A stretch of DNA of 64,000 nt. Source: Thalassomonas sp. RHCl1 (GTDB lineage: Bacteria; Pseudomonadota; Gammaproteobacteria; Enterobacterales; Alteromonadaceae). Where the stretch lies: the NCBI RefSeq assembly GCF_947387555.1, contig NZ_CANDNZ010000012.1, positions 62,001-126,000 of the forward strand, in the 5' to 3' direction. The position numbers and the translations under genes are program-made. Below, one piece after another: positions 34,517 through 44,500 of the stretch (positions are counted from its first letter, which is position 1; each line of letters starts with the position of its first letter). A model generated the notes under the pieces. The model had not been told where the DNA came from. It was given only the letters and a program-made list of their open reading frames with translations, and ran no database searches.

Positions 34517-37500
34517 TTAGGATTTCACCACAGCGATCACGGTATTAAATATCGCTTCCCCGATACCACTACCGCTGGATGAGATCGGACAAACAATAGG
34601 CTGTCCCGCCGGTATTTCAATGGCAGCATCGCTATCGCAGTTAACCCCTTCTTCAGGCGCCAGAGTCTCTGTGCCCAGCACCACCTGGCGCAGATCGTTA
34701 ATCGCGCCGCTACCTGCGCCGATACCTATCACCTTAATATCTTTATCCTTCAAGGCAGTGATGGTTTCGGCAAAGGTGGGTCCTGGATAACCTATAATGG
34801 GCTCAAGATCCGAGTTCGAATCATTCTTGACATGAAAACTGGCATCGGTCCAAAGGATCATTATCCGGATCGGCTTCAAACTGTCCACCGGCGACTTACG
34901 GAAAGTAGCCCCTTTACCGGCAGCAATATTGGCACCGCCATGTCCGGCCACCGTCTGGCCTGCCCCCGTAGCTCCCTGGAACAGCGCCACCAGCTGGCTC
35001 TCTCGAAGATCATTGCCGCTGCGGATCGCCAAGGCATTGATAGCGTTAACAATGGGCTTGGCACCTGTGGCATCTTCAATACTTTGTATATCCAATACCC
35101 GGTTATAGGCCCGGTCTGTGGCCGCCCCCCACGGCGTGATCGGATAATCCTCAAATTGAGCCAAACCGATATGGATATTTAATCCGCTGTCATCAAGTTC
35201 ATCGACCAGAGAAGTCGCCTCAGCGCGAAAAGAAGCCAGGTCATCGCCGAAACTGCCGGAAGTATCAACCACCATAAAGACATCAACCGGCACCAGCAAA
35301 AATTTAATCGCCGCCCCCAGGTCCACTATCTTGCCGCTGATGGTGTTCACTCCTGCATTCTTGGTAGCCGTTGCCAGCAGAATTTTTCTTAACTGTTTCA
35401 GCTCCAGCGCACCATCGGTTGCCAGCATAAGCCCGAGCGAGCCCGCCGTTAACGGTGAAGAAAAAGAGGTGCCATTAACCCGCCGGTAATCTGCGGCATC
35501 GAGCGGGGCGGTAAAGTCCGTTGGTGCATAAACCGATACCCCGGGGGCCGCAATATCAACACCTGCCCCGGTATTGGTAAAGCTGGCCGCAGCTGCGGTG
35601 TCCGGATCGGCCGATGCATCCGTCGCCCCCACGGTCAAGACATTATCGGCATTGATGTTGGAAGGATAAGAGTCGGCAACCGCAAGTGAACTGTTACCGG
35701 CAGAGAGCACAAACATCACATCGGGATGCGCGTTAAACCGGCCGCGGTAAAAGTTTGTCAGTGCGGTGAAGGTGGCATCAGAGGCACCGAAACATTGCCG
35801 CTCGGTTTTTGCGCTGGCAACCGTCGCCTGTGCCTGTAGCGTTGCCACATGCACCAGCGTCTGCGCTTCATTGGCTGCGTTCACCCGCAACTTGATGCGT
35901 GTACCGCTTGAACGAAGCACAGCCCCGCCCACTAAGGTCGCCAGGGCAGCTGCCGTACCCGCAGGCGCTCCCGGATTAAGAAAGACAATCACAGTATCTA
36001 CCGGCAATGCGCTTTTACGTGAACCGCCAAAACTCATATTGATAACTTTGGCACCGGCGTTGACCATACGTGAAATCAGTGTCTGGTTCGCTATTAAAGT
36101 AGAGCCCAGTCGCCGGGTATCAAGTTTGTACGGCACACTTGAGCCGTCGGCCGAATTATCGGTGACTCCCCCGAGTATGCCGTTGGTTTGAAACGCACCG
36201 CCGCCACCGGCTTTATTACCGGCCCCTATGACCCCGGCAACGGCCGTACCATGATCTTTGCTACCGGTACTACACCCGGCCCGGGCCGCCCAGCCGGCAT
36301 CATTGCGGGTTGAACCGCCGGTAAATGCCACACCATCAAATTCACCATGCCGCTGAAAGCCCCGATCGAGCACCCCTACCACCACAGGCGAAAACTTATG
36401 TTTGGCATCGAATAAAAGATCCCAGGCATCAGAGGCCCTGATTTGCTCGTAAGCACTTTTATCTGCTGCCGGCAAGGCCTGTGCATCGTTGCCCGCGGCA
36501 GTAGGTTCAAGTACCGAGTCTGTGGTGTAATTGCGTATCGCCAGGACCACCCTGGGATCAATCAGCAAAGCATCAATAATGAGATCAAGTGCTTCTATGG
36601 TCAACGTGGGCACCCTCAGCTGATACAGGTTAGCGGTCGGTGCAAAACCTACCACTTCTCCCGACTGGCTTGCCGCCAGGCTTTCGGCTGTTGTTATATC
36701 CTCGCCGTCAATAAGGGACACCAGTACCTCGTCGACAGCAAACTCCGCCCCTTCACTGCTGACAAGTTTGTCATCCGGGGTCGGGCTGAAGAAAGGTTCA
36801 AGATCCGTGCGCACCAACACCAACTCAGACTGGGTTCGCCGCATGGTGCCACGGTAAGCAACAGAAACCCGGTATCTCAGTACACTCGGGCTTGACACCA
36901 ACACGTCAAGTTCAGTGGTGAAAACCAAATCCCCCGCAGTGCTGTCGCCGTTACTGCCGTCATCAAACATAGTGGCGGCAACCGCCAGCCTGCCGTCTTC
37001 CTGCACCTGCAACAAACGGACACTTGCCGGGATCAAATTATCATCCGGCGCGACCCTGGCCGCAAACCTGACCGTGGTTGGCGTATCAACAAACACCAAC
37101 GCCGGGGTGGCGACAACGGATTCAACCCGCTGCACGGCGTAAGACGGCGCTGTCGTTAACACAGCAAGGCCAAACGCCAGCATGAACTTTACCTTGTGGT
37201 ACCTGACCCGTTTAGCGCGCATCACAACGAGTATTAACAAGGCGATCAGGGTAATGAGCAATACCGATGGCTCAGGCACAGAGGTATCTAAGGGAGTAAA
37301 GTCAAACTGATCCAGGGTAAAAGATCCCCCAAAAGGATCGCCTTCAAAAATCACCCGAGAAATGCCCAAGGCAGAGCTTAGCGACAACAGTTCATTCGGT
37401 GAAGATCCGGCCTCACCGCTAAGTGCCATATTATTGAAAAAACTTGAGGTGTCGGTATCAAGCAGCGAATTGCTCAAATCAAACGCTGCCGCACTCAGCC

Positions 37501-37792
37501 CCACGCTATAGGTAAATAACCCCGAGACACTGAATACCGGCGTATCAAACAAAACCTCAATCAGGCCGAATTGGTCAAAGACGACATTATCTCCGGATAC
37601 AGGCGGAAACTCAAACTCGTTCAATGAGATGCCTGCGGTCAAAACCGTTGCTCCGGAAAAAGTAAGCCCGGGATACTGGGTCGTCACAGCTTCCAGATCA
37701 GAAAGGGTATCAAAGGTTATCGGTATCGCAGTTGCTAACGCGCTGGTCGTTAGCATTATCGCCGCGAATATGGCTCTAATGAGTCTAGTCAT
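34517..37792 (-). CDS. PEP-CTERM protein fused to subtilisin/von Willebrand A protein
   Basis: 1091 residues in one open frame, in two halves. Residues 1-203 are a complete PEP-CTERM exoprotein: a signal peptide (ending ALATA), a beta-rich choice-of-anchor-like body, and the sorting tail VPEPSVLLITLIALLILVV followed by MRAKRVR. Immediately after, residue 204 is Met and starts a second signal peptide (MLAFGLAVLTTAPSYA). The second half has a beta domain, a subtilisin S8 domain (Asp in VGVLDRGF about 475, His in KDHGTAVAG about 514, Ser in NGTSFSSP about 776) and a von Willebrand A domain with the MIDAS DTSGS (about 841). AAGG lies 9 bp before Met 204, so a separate product from 37183 is possible. 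A long structured leader precedes it. Confidence 0.88.
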   Translation of the reverse strand: MTRLIRAIFAAIMLTTSALATAIPITFDTLSDLEAVTTQYPGLTFSGATVLTAGISLNEFEFPPVSGDNVVFDQFGLIEVLFDTPVFSVSGLFTYSVGLSAAAFDLSNSLLDTDTSSFFNNMALSGEAGSSPNELLSLSSALGISRVIFEGDPFGGSFTLDQFDFTPLDTSVPEPSVLLITLIALLILVVMRAKRVRYHKVKFMLAFGLAVLTTAPSYAVQRVESVVATPALVFVDTPTTVRFAARVAPDDNLIPASVRLLQVQEDGRLAVAATMFDDGSNGDSTAGDLVFTTELDVLVSSPSVLRYRVSVAYRGTMRRTQSELVLVRTDLEPFFSPTPDDKLVSSEGAEFAVDEVLVSLIDGEDITTAESLAASQSGEVVGFAPTANLYQLRVPTLTIEALDLIIDALLIDPRVVLAIRNYTTDSVLEPTAAGNDAQALPAADKSAYEQIRASDAWDLLFDAKHKFSPVVVGVLDRGFQRHGEFDGVAFTGGSTRNDAGWAARAGCSTGSKDHGTAVAGVIGAGNKAGGGGAFQTNGILGGVTDNSADGSSVPYKLDTRRLGSTLIANQTLISRMVNAGAKVINMSFGGSRKSALPVDTVIVFLNPGAPAGTAAALATLVGGAVLRSSGTRIKLRVNAANEAQTLVHVATLQAQATVASAKTERQCFGASDATFTALTNFYRGRFNAHPDVMFVLSAGNSSLAVADSYPSNINADNVLTVGATDASADPDTAAAASFTNTGAGVDIAAPGVSVYAPTDFTAPLDAADYRRVNGTSFSSPLTAGSLGLMLATDGALELKQLRKILLATATKNAGVNTISGKIVDLGAAIKFLLVPVDVFMVVDTSGSFGDDLASFRAEATSLVDELDDSGLNIHIGLAQFEDYPITPWGAATDRAYNRVLDIQSIEDATGAKPIVNAINALAIRSGNDLRESQLVALFQGATGAGQTVAGHGGANIAAGKGATFRKSPVDSLKPIRIMILWTDASFHVKNDSNSDLEPIIGYPGPTFAETITALKDKDIKVIGIGAGSGAINDLRQVVLGTETLAPEEGVNCDSDAAIEIPAGQPIVCPISSSGSGIGEAIFNTVIAVVKS

Positions 37793-38648
37793 GGCAAAAC
37801 CTCCTTACATTATCAGTTTGCCGACATGTGCAGTTTTGTAGCGTGTTCTTTTGCGGCGGACAGCCCATATTCCCACCACTTTTGGTGGTTTTATTCCGCC
37901 AGAGCCCGAGAAAATTTCGTTAGTTTTTGCCGGTTCATGCACGTTAGCAACAAACGTAAATGAAACAGCGCGCTTCCTCCTTAGTGTTGTCAGATATGAG
38001 CTTAGATAGTGTAGACAAGTATCAGCGTGATGTACGTAAATCTTCGTACAAACTAAAATATGCGATTTGCCCTGCTCTTCGTCTCTGCCTCTTTTACCGC
38101 TCAATCAAGGCCCGGCTTAGAGCAAGAAAATTTCCGGCTTATTTCAGTGGATACTTATCTTTGTATGTAATCTCAAAGCTTGTTTGCATAACATCATGGC
38201 CGCTTGTTCCGGAAAATTGGCGATATAAATCCCCTTGCCTGAACAAGCCACCATGTCCCTCATTAAAAGTGCAACTTAGAGAGTAAATCACTCACCCGAA
38301 AGCGATTAAAATCTCAGGAAATTCAACACAGCAGAGCAAGCCACTGAATTTTCTTACTTTTATCTTTTGAAAATAGTTAACTTGGTCGGCAAACATTCAG
38401 TGCCGGCAATAAGCTATACAGCCAGTATTTAAGGACGGCATTAACTAAAATGCTATCAGGATAAAGATTGGGGCAACAACGCGATACCTTGATGCCAGAA
38501 GCTTGGAGAAGTCTTTGTTTTTATGGTAGGTTACCTAATTGAAGAGTTATTACTTTAATTGATTTTGTTTTATTTCAGCCTTCACTTTAACCATAAAGCA
38601 CACTGAATTAACAAGATTTGCGACCCGATACAGATCCAGGATAAATAA
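37793..38648. other. Long divergent intergenic region between protease and DUF6701 genes
   Basis: 856 bp with no convincing gene on either strand. It should hold promoters for the PEP-CTERM/protease gene (minus) and the first DUF6701 gene (plus). The structured segment at 37855-37900 is the only ordered element I see; the remainder is AT-rich and unordered. Confidence 0.6.
37855..37900 (-). promoter_or_regulatory. Structured leader of the PEP-CTERM/protease mRNA
   Basis: On the minus strand, outer arms GGCGGA/TCCGCC (6 bp) enclose an inner hairpin with 5-bp stem ACCAC/GTGGT and a 5-nt loop. The structure ends about 63 nt before the start codon at 37792, whose RBS is AAGGAGG. No known riboswitch class fits what I can see. 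It could be a leader hairpin or attenuator. Confidence 0.4.
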
Positions 38649-41354
38649 ATGTCTTCCCGTTTGTTACTTTTTTTTATTCTTTTCCTCATGCCCTTATCTG
38701 GCGCAATGGCTACCGAGTGTTCCGCTGTCTTCACATCTGATGAATCATTTTCTGTAAACGGCGCTTCAACCATTAACAACACTAATGTCTGTAATAACGG
38801 CAGTTGTGACACCCCCAGCAGTTTTAGCACAACACCACCACCTTCCCTGTCTGGCCGCCCCAATAATTTTAACGCTACCGAGATAAGTAGTGGAGCGACT
38901 AAATATAATAACTGGACCCTGCCCGCTAATGGTGAAATCACCTTTAACGGCTCAGGCACGGCCGTACTTTATTTTGTCGGGGGGCTGAGCATACCCGAAG
39001 GCACTCAACTGAATGTCGGCGGGGATCCGGCCAATGTATTAATTGTTGTTTCAGGAAGTTTAACTATCGCGCAAAATACGCAAATAAACGGCAACATCTA
39101 TGTGTCGGGCAGCGCTTCGTTACATAATAACATCACCTATAACGGAGGGCTTGCGGTTGGCGGCGCTTTGTCGGTAAGCGATAACGGTAACTACAACTTT
39201 TCTCCCGCCTATGTCAATAATATAGATGCCGCAGACTTTTGCGAACAAACCGTCACTCAGGTGCACCATTATGAAATCATCCATAACGACCGGGGTTTGA
39301 CCTGTAAGACAGAAGAAATCACCATCAGGGCCTGTGACGTTAGCGATTGTACAACCCTTAGCAATCAGAATGTCAGCTTAGATTTTCTTGTTGATAATGT
39401 GGTCACCCCCGTCAGCTTTTTAGGCAGCACTACGGTTAATTTACAACACCTAACCCCGGGTACGGTAACCTTGTCGCTGGACAATACCATACCGGGAACT
39501 GCTAATGACCTGCTCTGCTCTGCAGCCGACTGTCAAGTCACCTTTGCTGATGCCGGTTTTGTTTTTTCCGCCATAAACAACCAGGTGGCGGGCGTGCCTT
39601 TTTCGGATATCACCCTGCAAGCCGTACGGGCCGGTGATGACGGTAACGGCGGCGTATCCTGTGATCCCAACCTGGATTTTAATGATGCGACCATAGACAT
39701 AGATCTTGCACAGGAAAATATCACCCCTTCAGGGACTTCAGGACTGGAATTCTTTATCGGGGACGATGACACAGCCTTGCAAAAATACCCCGGTTCCAGA
39801 GCGGTATCGCTGAAATTTCTCAACAGTTATGCCACACTCAGCAAGCCCAATTACCTCGATGCCGGCGAAATACAATTACGTGCCAGTTTTGACACTGCTA
39901 CCGGCGGAAATATCACCGGCATCAGCAACCGTTTCTGGGTCAGCCCGAGTATGCTCAAACTCAGCGCACAGGCCAATGACACAGATATAGATGCCACTGC
40001 TGTCACAGCCAGCCCTACCCATAAAGCCGGAAACGCCTTTGATCTTAAAGTTACTGCGGTCAATGCCTCAGGCGATAACACAGAGAACTACTCCCCCGGT
40101 CAACTACAGCTCAAACTGACCAGAACCGCTCCCAGCAGCGGTAGCAACGAAGGCAACTTAACCTATGCAGAGGGGGAGCAGATCACATCCGCACTGACCG
40201 CCAGTTTTAAAGACGTCACTTTAAGCAGTTTTATCTCCGGCAGCTCAAGTTATGATCAGGCCAGTTACTCCGAGGTCGGACTTATTAATCTGGATGTGCA
40301 GGACAGCAACTATGGCAACAGTAATATAACGGTGCCCGCCGACGCCATAGCCATAGGCCGCTTTATTCCCGATCATTTCACCCTGGTGGATAACCCTGCA
40401 GAAATCTCGGGTTGGTGCGGCAGCACCAGCACCAAATTCACCTATATGGACCAAGCCCAACTGCATGTGGATTATGCACTTGAAGCACGCAATAAAGCCG
40501 GGGAAATAACAAAAAACTATTTCGACCATGCCGATCCCGATCAAGATTATGCCAGAGCCAGTGTAACCCTGGTGGCAGAAAATAATAACAGCGGTGACGG
40601 TGAAAGTTTCCCTGCCAGGATCTCGGCTTTTAGCGGCAGCTGGATTGAAGGCAGCTATCAACCGGCAAATACCACAGCTGCTTTTCCAAGAATCAGCACA
40701 CCTGCCGCCGCGGTCGACGGGCCTTTTGAATTGCTGCAATTAGGCTTAACCCTGACAGATGAAGACGGACCTGTATTGGCCGAGCCTTTCGATATGCTGG
40801 CAACAGAAGCAGGCCCATGCACCCGGGATGAAGACCCGATAACCGACTGTAATGCTATCCAACTCTCCGGTAGCGCTAAACTGCTTTATGGCCGCTGGTA
40901 TATCGAAAATAACTTTGGCCCGGAAACCACCAACCTGCCTATGGTGATGTCGCTGCAATACTGGAACGGCAGCAGCTTCGTCACTAATCTTGATGACAGC
41001 TGTACCACCTACAACGGCGAAACCGTCAATAATTATGCCTTTGACAACAGCAACCTTAATCCGGCCCTGGCGGATGATCCCGGCATAGCAGCCACCACAG
41101 GCACAGGCACTTTCATTAACGGCAGCAACAGCCATAGCCCGTTGATGCTGACCGCCCCCGGCGCCGGCAATGTCGGCCACACCTATTATATCTACGGCGG
41201 CAGCAATAATATCACCCCTGACTGGTTAAAATATGACTGGGACAACGAGGACGGAGATTTTGACGGCCCCTATGACGATAATCCCAAAGGCCTGGCCAGT
41301 TTCGGCCAGTATCACGGTAATGACCGTATTCTCTACTGGCGCGAGGTAGATTAA
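38649..41354 (+). CDS. DUF6701 (MshQ-like) surface protein 1
   Basis: 901 residues. A signal peptide (residues 1-22, ending AMA-TE) is followed by a glycine-rich beta-helix resembling polymer-forming proteins (about 90-190: GTAVLYFVGGLSIPEGTQ and NGNIYVSGSASL). Next is an Ig-like Cys-containing module (from about 205, HYEIIHNDRGLTC), then the DUF6701 region ending in the family's C-terminal signature WLKYDW...ASFGQYHGNDRILYWRE. DUF6701 is the conserved end of MshQ, encoded in many MSHA pilus operons, but no other Msh gene is here. It is a paralogue of the next gene, with the same order. RBS CAGGATAAATA. An exported cell-surface or adhesion role is inferred. Confidence 0.87.
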   Translation: MSSRLLLFFILFLMPLSGAMATECSAVFTSDESFSVNGASTINNTNVCNNGSCDTPSSFSTTPPPSLSGRPNNFNATEISSGATKYNNWTLPANGEITFNGSGTAVLYFVGGLSIPEGTQLNVGGDPANVLIVVSGSLTIAQNTQINGNIYVSGSASLHNNITYNGGLAVGGALSVSDNGNYNFSPAYVNNIDAADFCEQTVTQVHHYEIIHNDRGLTCKTEEITIRACDVSDCTTLSNQNVSLDFLVDNVVTPVSFLGSTTVNLQHLTPGTVTLSLDNTIPGTANDLLCSAADCQVTFADAGFVFSAINNQVAGVPFSDITLQAVRAGDDGNGGVSCDPNLDFNDATIDIDLAQENITPSGTSGLEFFIGDDDTALQKYPGSRAVSLKFLNSYATLSKPNYLDAGEIQLRASFDTATGGNITGISNRFWVSPSMLKLSAQANDTDIDATAVTASPTHKAGNAFDLKVTAVNASGDNTENYSPGQLQLKLTRTAPSSGSNEGNLTYAEGEQITSALTASFKDVTLSSFISGSSSYDQASYSEVGLINLDVQDSNYGNSNITVPADAIAIGRFIPDHFTLVDNPAEISGWCGSTSTKFTYMDQAQLHVDYALEARNKAGEITKNYFDHADPDQDYARASVTLVAENNNSGDGESFPARISAFSGSWIEGSYQPANTTAAFPRISTPAAAVDGPFELLQLGLTLTDEDGPVLAEPFDMLATEAGPCTRDEDPITDCNAIQLSGSAKLLYGRWYIENNFGPETTNLPMVMSLQYWNGSSFVTNLDDSCTTYNGETVNNYAFDNSNLNPALADDPGIAATTGTGTFINGSNSHSPLMLTAPGAGNVGHTYYIYGGSNNITPDWLKYDWDNEDGDFDGPYDDNPKGLASFGQYHGNDRILYWREVD

Positions 41355-41362
41355 CTCTCCCG

Positions 41363-41385
41363 GTTACCGGGCTTTGTCCGGTAAC
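41363..41385 (+). terminator. Hairpin between the two DUF6701 genes
   Basis: GTTACCGG and CCGGTAAC pair perfectly over 8 bp around a 7-nt loop, starting 9 bp after the stop codon. The following sequence is only weakly T-rich (TTCCC), so termination may be partial, letting both genes share a transcript. Confidence 0.45.
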
Positions 41386-41567
41386 TTCCCTCCCAACTAT
41401 TAACTTCCCTTTACCACTTGCGAATGAAATTTCTTGATAAGCAGTGGAAATTTCAAGATTTATTGGTCTTCCCCTCATTTACCACCATACTCAAATAAGC
41501 TGGTAAGCAAAAACGTCAACTCATTTAAAAAATTAACATTAGCCATTAAGCCACAAGGAAGGAAAGA

Positions 41568-44500
41568 ATGTCATTTCGCCTGTTACTCTTTTTTATTCTT
41601 TGTTTATTTCCCGTGTTTATTACCCAGGCTACCGACTGCACCGATGTATTCCCGGGTCCGCAAAGCTTCGCGGTAAAGGGCAGTCTGAGTACGGAAACCG
41701 GTGTCACCTGTAACGGTAGTAGCTGCAGCGCCGCCAGCTTTACCGAAGTAACTTTAAAAAGCATCAGTAACGGCGGCGACTTTAATGGCAGTACCATATC
41801 AGACGGGGTTACCGATTATAACGGCTGGGGCCTGGGGGACAATTCCACCGTCACCTATAACGGCACCGCTAACGGCACGGCGGTGCTCTATTTTAAAGAT
41901 AACGATGTTGTGCTAAAAAAAGGGGTAAAAATCAATCAGGGAGGCGATCCCGCCAATGTCTTACTGGTGTTCAAGGGCAAATTAAAAATAGAGGAAAATG
42001 CCAGGATCAATGCTTTTATTTATGTCAAAGGCAATGAACTGACCATAGAAAAAGACTCAGAGATAGATGGCGGCATAGCAGCCAAAAAAGATGTCATTCT
42101 CAAAGAGAACAGTAGCTTTACCTATACGCCATCGGATTTGAATAGTCTCGACTCCCAGGGCTTTTGTGATCAGGCAGCAGTGACCATAGATCATTATCAA
42201 ATCACTCACGACGGCAGCGGCTCCGTCTGCGAAGCTGAAACGGTTACCATTAAGGCCTGTCTCGACGGCGGCTGCTCAAGTTTAAGCACAGATGCCGTCA
42301 CCTTAGACTTTCAGGCAAACAGCATAACCAAAACGACAACAACCTTTACCGGCAGCACCAGCTTTACGTTCGACCATACCACGGCAGAAGTCCTGACGCT
42401 CTCGGTGGCCAACCCGAGCATCACCCCGACCAATGCACTTGAATGCGACAGCGGTGGCGGCAACAGTTGCGATATCAGTTTTTCTTCAACCGGCTGCAGC
42501 AACGTCTGCGCGGCCTATTTCCCCAACACGGTACAGGGACATGATGTCGGCAGTTTATTAAAATTTAAAAACAATGGCCAAGTATTGGGGGATGCCGATA
42601 ACCTGTTCGCCTTTCCCTCTCTGACCGATGAAACCGATGCCAGCCACGATACCTGCGGCAGCACAGATTGCACTATTTCCAGCACAACCGCCCCGGCCCT
42701 GACCCTGCCGGCATTTGAAACCACCTCAACCACCACAGATATAGCTTTGTCCGCCGGCACCTCCACCATAGGCCCGGGTGGCGATTACGATATGACTGAA
42801 ATTGATCAGCTCAGTTTAACCAGTAATGCCAATGTCACTTTTTTGTCTTCGCCAACCGACTATAAAATTACCACCGGTTTGTTTCACAACAATTCCGTTA
42901 TTACCCTCAATGCCGGCACATATTGGTTCGACTTTCTCGAAATATTCAATTCCAGCCAGGTGATAGTCAATGGTCCGGTGATTATTTATGTCAACCAACA
43001 TTTCGACATCGAAAACAACAGCCTGGTGAATGTCAACGGCGTTGCCCGAAACCTGGTATTTATCGGTTATGAACAAATCCACTTAAAAGGAGATGCACAG
43101 GTAAAGGCGGTGCTCTATGGCGCCGGTCAGGATGTGCACATTCAAAATAACGCCGTCCATACCGGGGCGATATCGGCAAACGGCACCCTGGAAATTAAAA
43201 ACTCGGCATCCGTCAACCATGAAGGTATTGCCGGTTTGACCCTTGACGGACTCTGTGAAACTGTTGCAGATATTCACCATTATCAAATTATCCATAATAA
43301 CCAGGGATTAACCTGCGCCGATGAAGAGGTCACCATTAATGCCTGTGAAGTGGCCGACTGCTCGGTGTTAAGTACACAGAACGTCACTATGGATGTCTAC
43401 GTCGGCACCAAGAAAATCGCCGACACCCTCACCTTCCAGGGCACCAGCACCTTTGACTTTACCTATGCCATTGCCGAAACCGTCTCTTTTTCACTGGATA
43501 ATGTCAGTCCCACTGCCACAGATGATATCGAATGTTCTTATGCCAACTGTGAAATCACCTTCACCGATGCCGAATTCTCGTTTTCCGAAATAACCAACCA
43601 GGTAGCAGGGGTAGAATTTACCGATATTATTCTCACCGCCACTAAGTCTAAACGTGCCGGCGCCGGATTTTTCTGCATCAGCGACGATACCTTTGTCAGT
43701 AAAACCGTGACCATAGACTTAGCCCAGGAAAATATCGCGCCAACAGGCACCAGCGGCTTGTTATTTACTTTAGATGAAGATGCCACCAGCCTGGCTAAAT
43801 ACCCAGGTTTTACCGCGGTAGATTTGGTATTTGATGCCGATGCTCAAGCCATAATTCCCAAACCTAACTATAAAGATGCCGGGCAAATACGTCTGCAAGC
43901 CAGTTATAGCAACGGCGGCACCGATATTACCGGCGCCAGCAACAGCTTCTGGGTCAGACCCGATGCCCTCAAGTTAAACGCACAGGCCGATGGCAGCAAC
44001 CTGGATGCCACCACAGTTGACGCAAGCCCCGTACACCAGGCCGGCGCCGATTTTGATTTTGACGTCACCGCCGTCAATGCCGACGGCAACACAACCCAAA
44101 ACTATACCCCCGGGCAAATACAATTAATGTTGCAAAGAACCGGCCCCACCTCAGGCAGCAATGAAGGTAATTTTACCTATGCCGCCAGTAATAGTCTGCC
44201 AAGCTCCCTGACACCGGCCTTTGTCGATGTCACCTTAAGTAGTTTTTCTGCCGGCAACTCCAGCTTTAGCAGTGCCAAGTATTCAGATGTCGGTTTACTT
44301 AACCTGGATATACAGGACAACGCCTATGGCGACGGCAGCCTGACGGTACCTGGCGCCGCCCTGGATATCGGCCGATTTGTCCCCGATCATTTTACCCTCT
44401 TCAGCTCCCAGGTTTCAGGCTGGTGCGGCGCAGGCGATCCGGATAACTTCGTGTATATGGACCAGAGTGAACTGGAAATCAGCTATCAGCTGCAGGCCTT

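Noticed and set aside
35766-36191. Long plus-strand frame opposite the subtilisin domain
   Set aside because: A shadow frame: the minus-strand protein has full S8 motifs, and the plus-strand translation is Ala/Val/Thr-rich with no domain.
37855-37900. Cyclic-di-GMP riboswitch upstream of the surface protease
   Set aside because: The conserved GEMM core (GCAAACC and tetraloop-receptor pattern) is not seen; only simple stems are present.
37805-38104. 99-codon minus-strand frame in the leader of the PEP-CTERM gene
   Set aside because: Basic, low-complexity composition, and it covers the structured leader. No start signal and no recognisable domain.
38377-38420. Sigma-54 promoter for the DUF6701 genes (TTGG/GGCA motifs)
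   Set aside because: The -24/-12 spacing and GG/GC doublets are not met on either strand.
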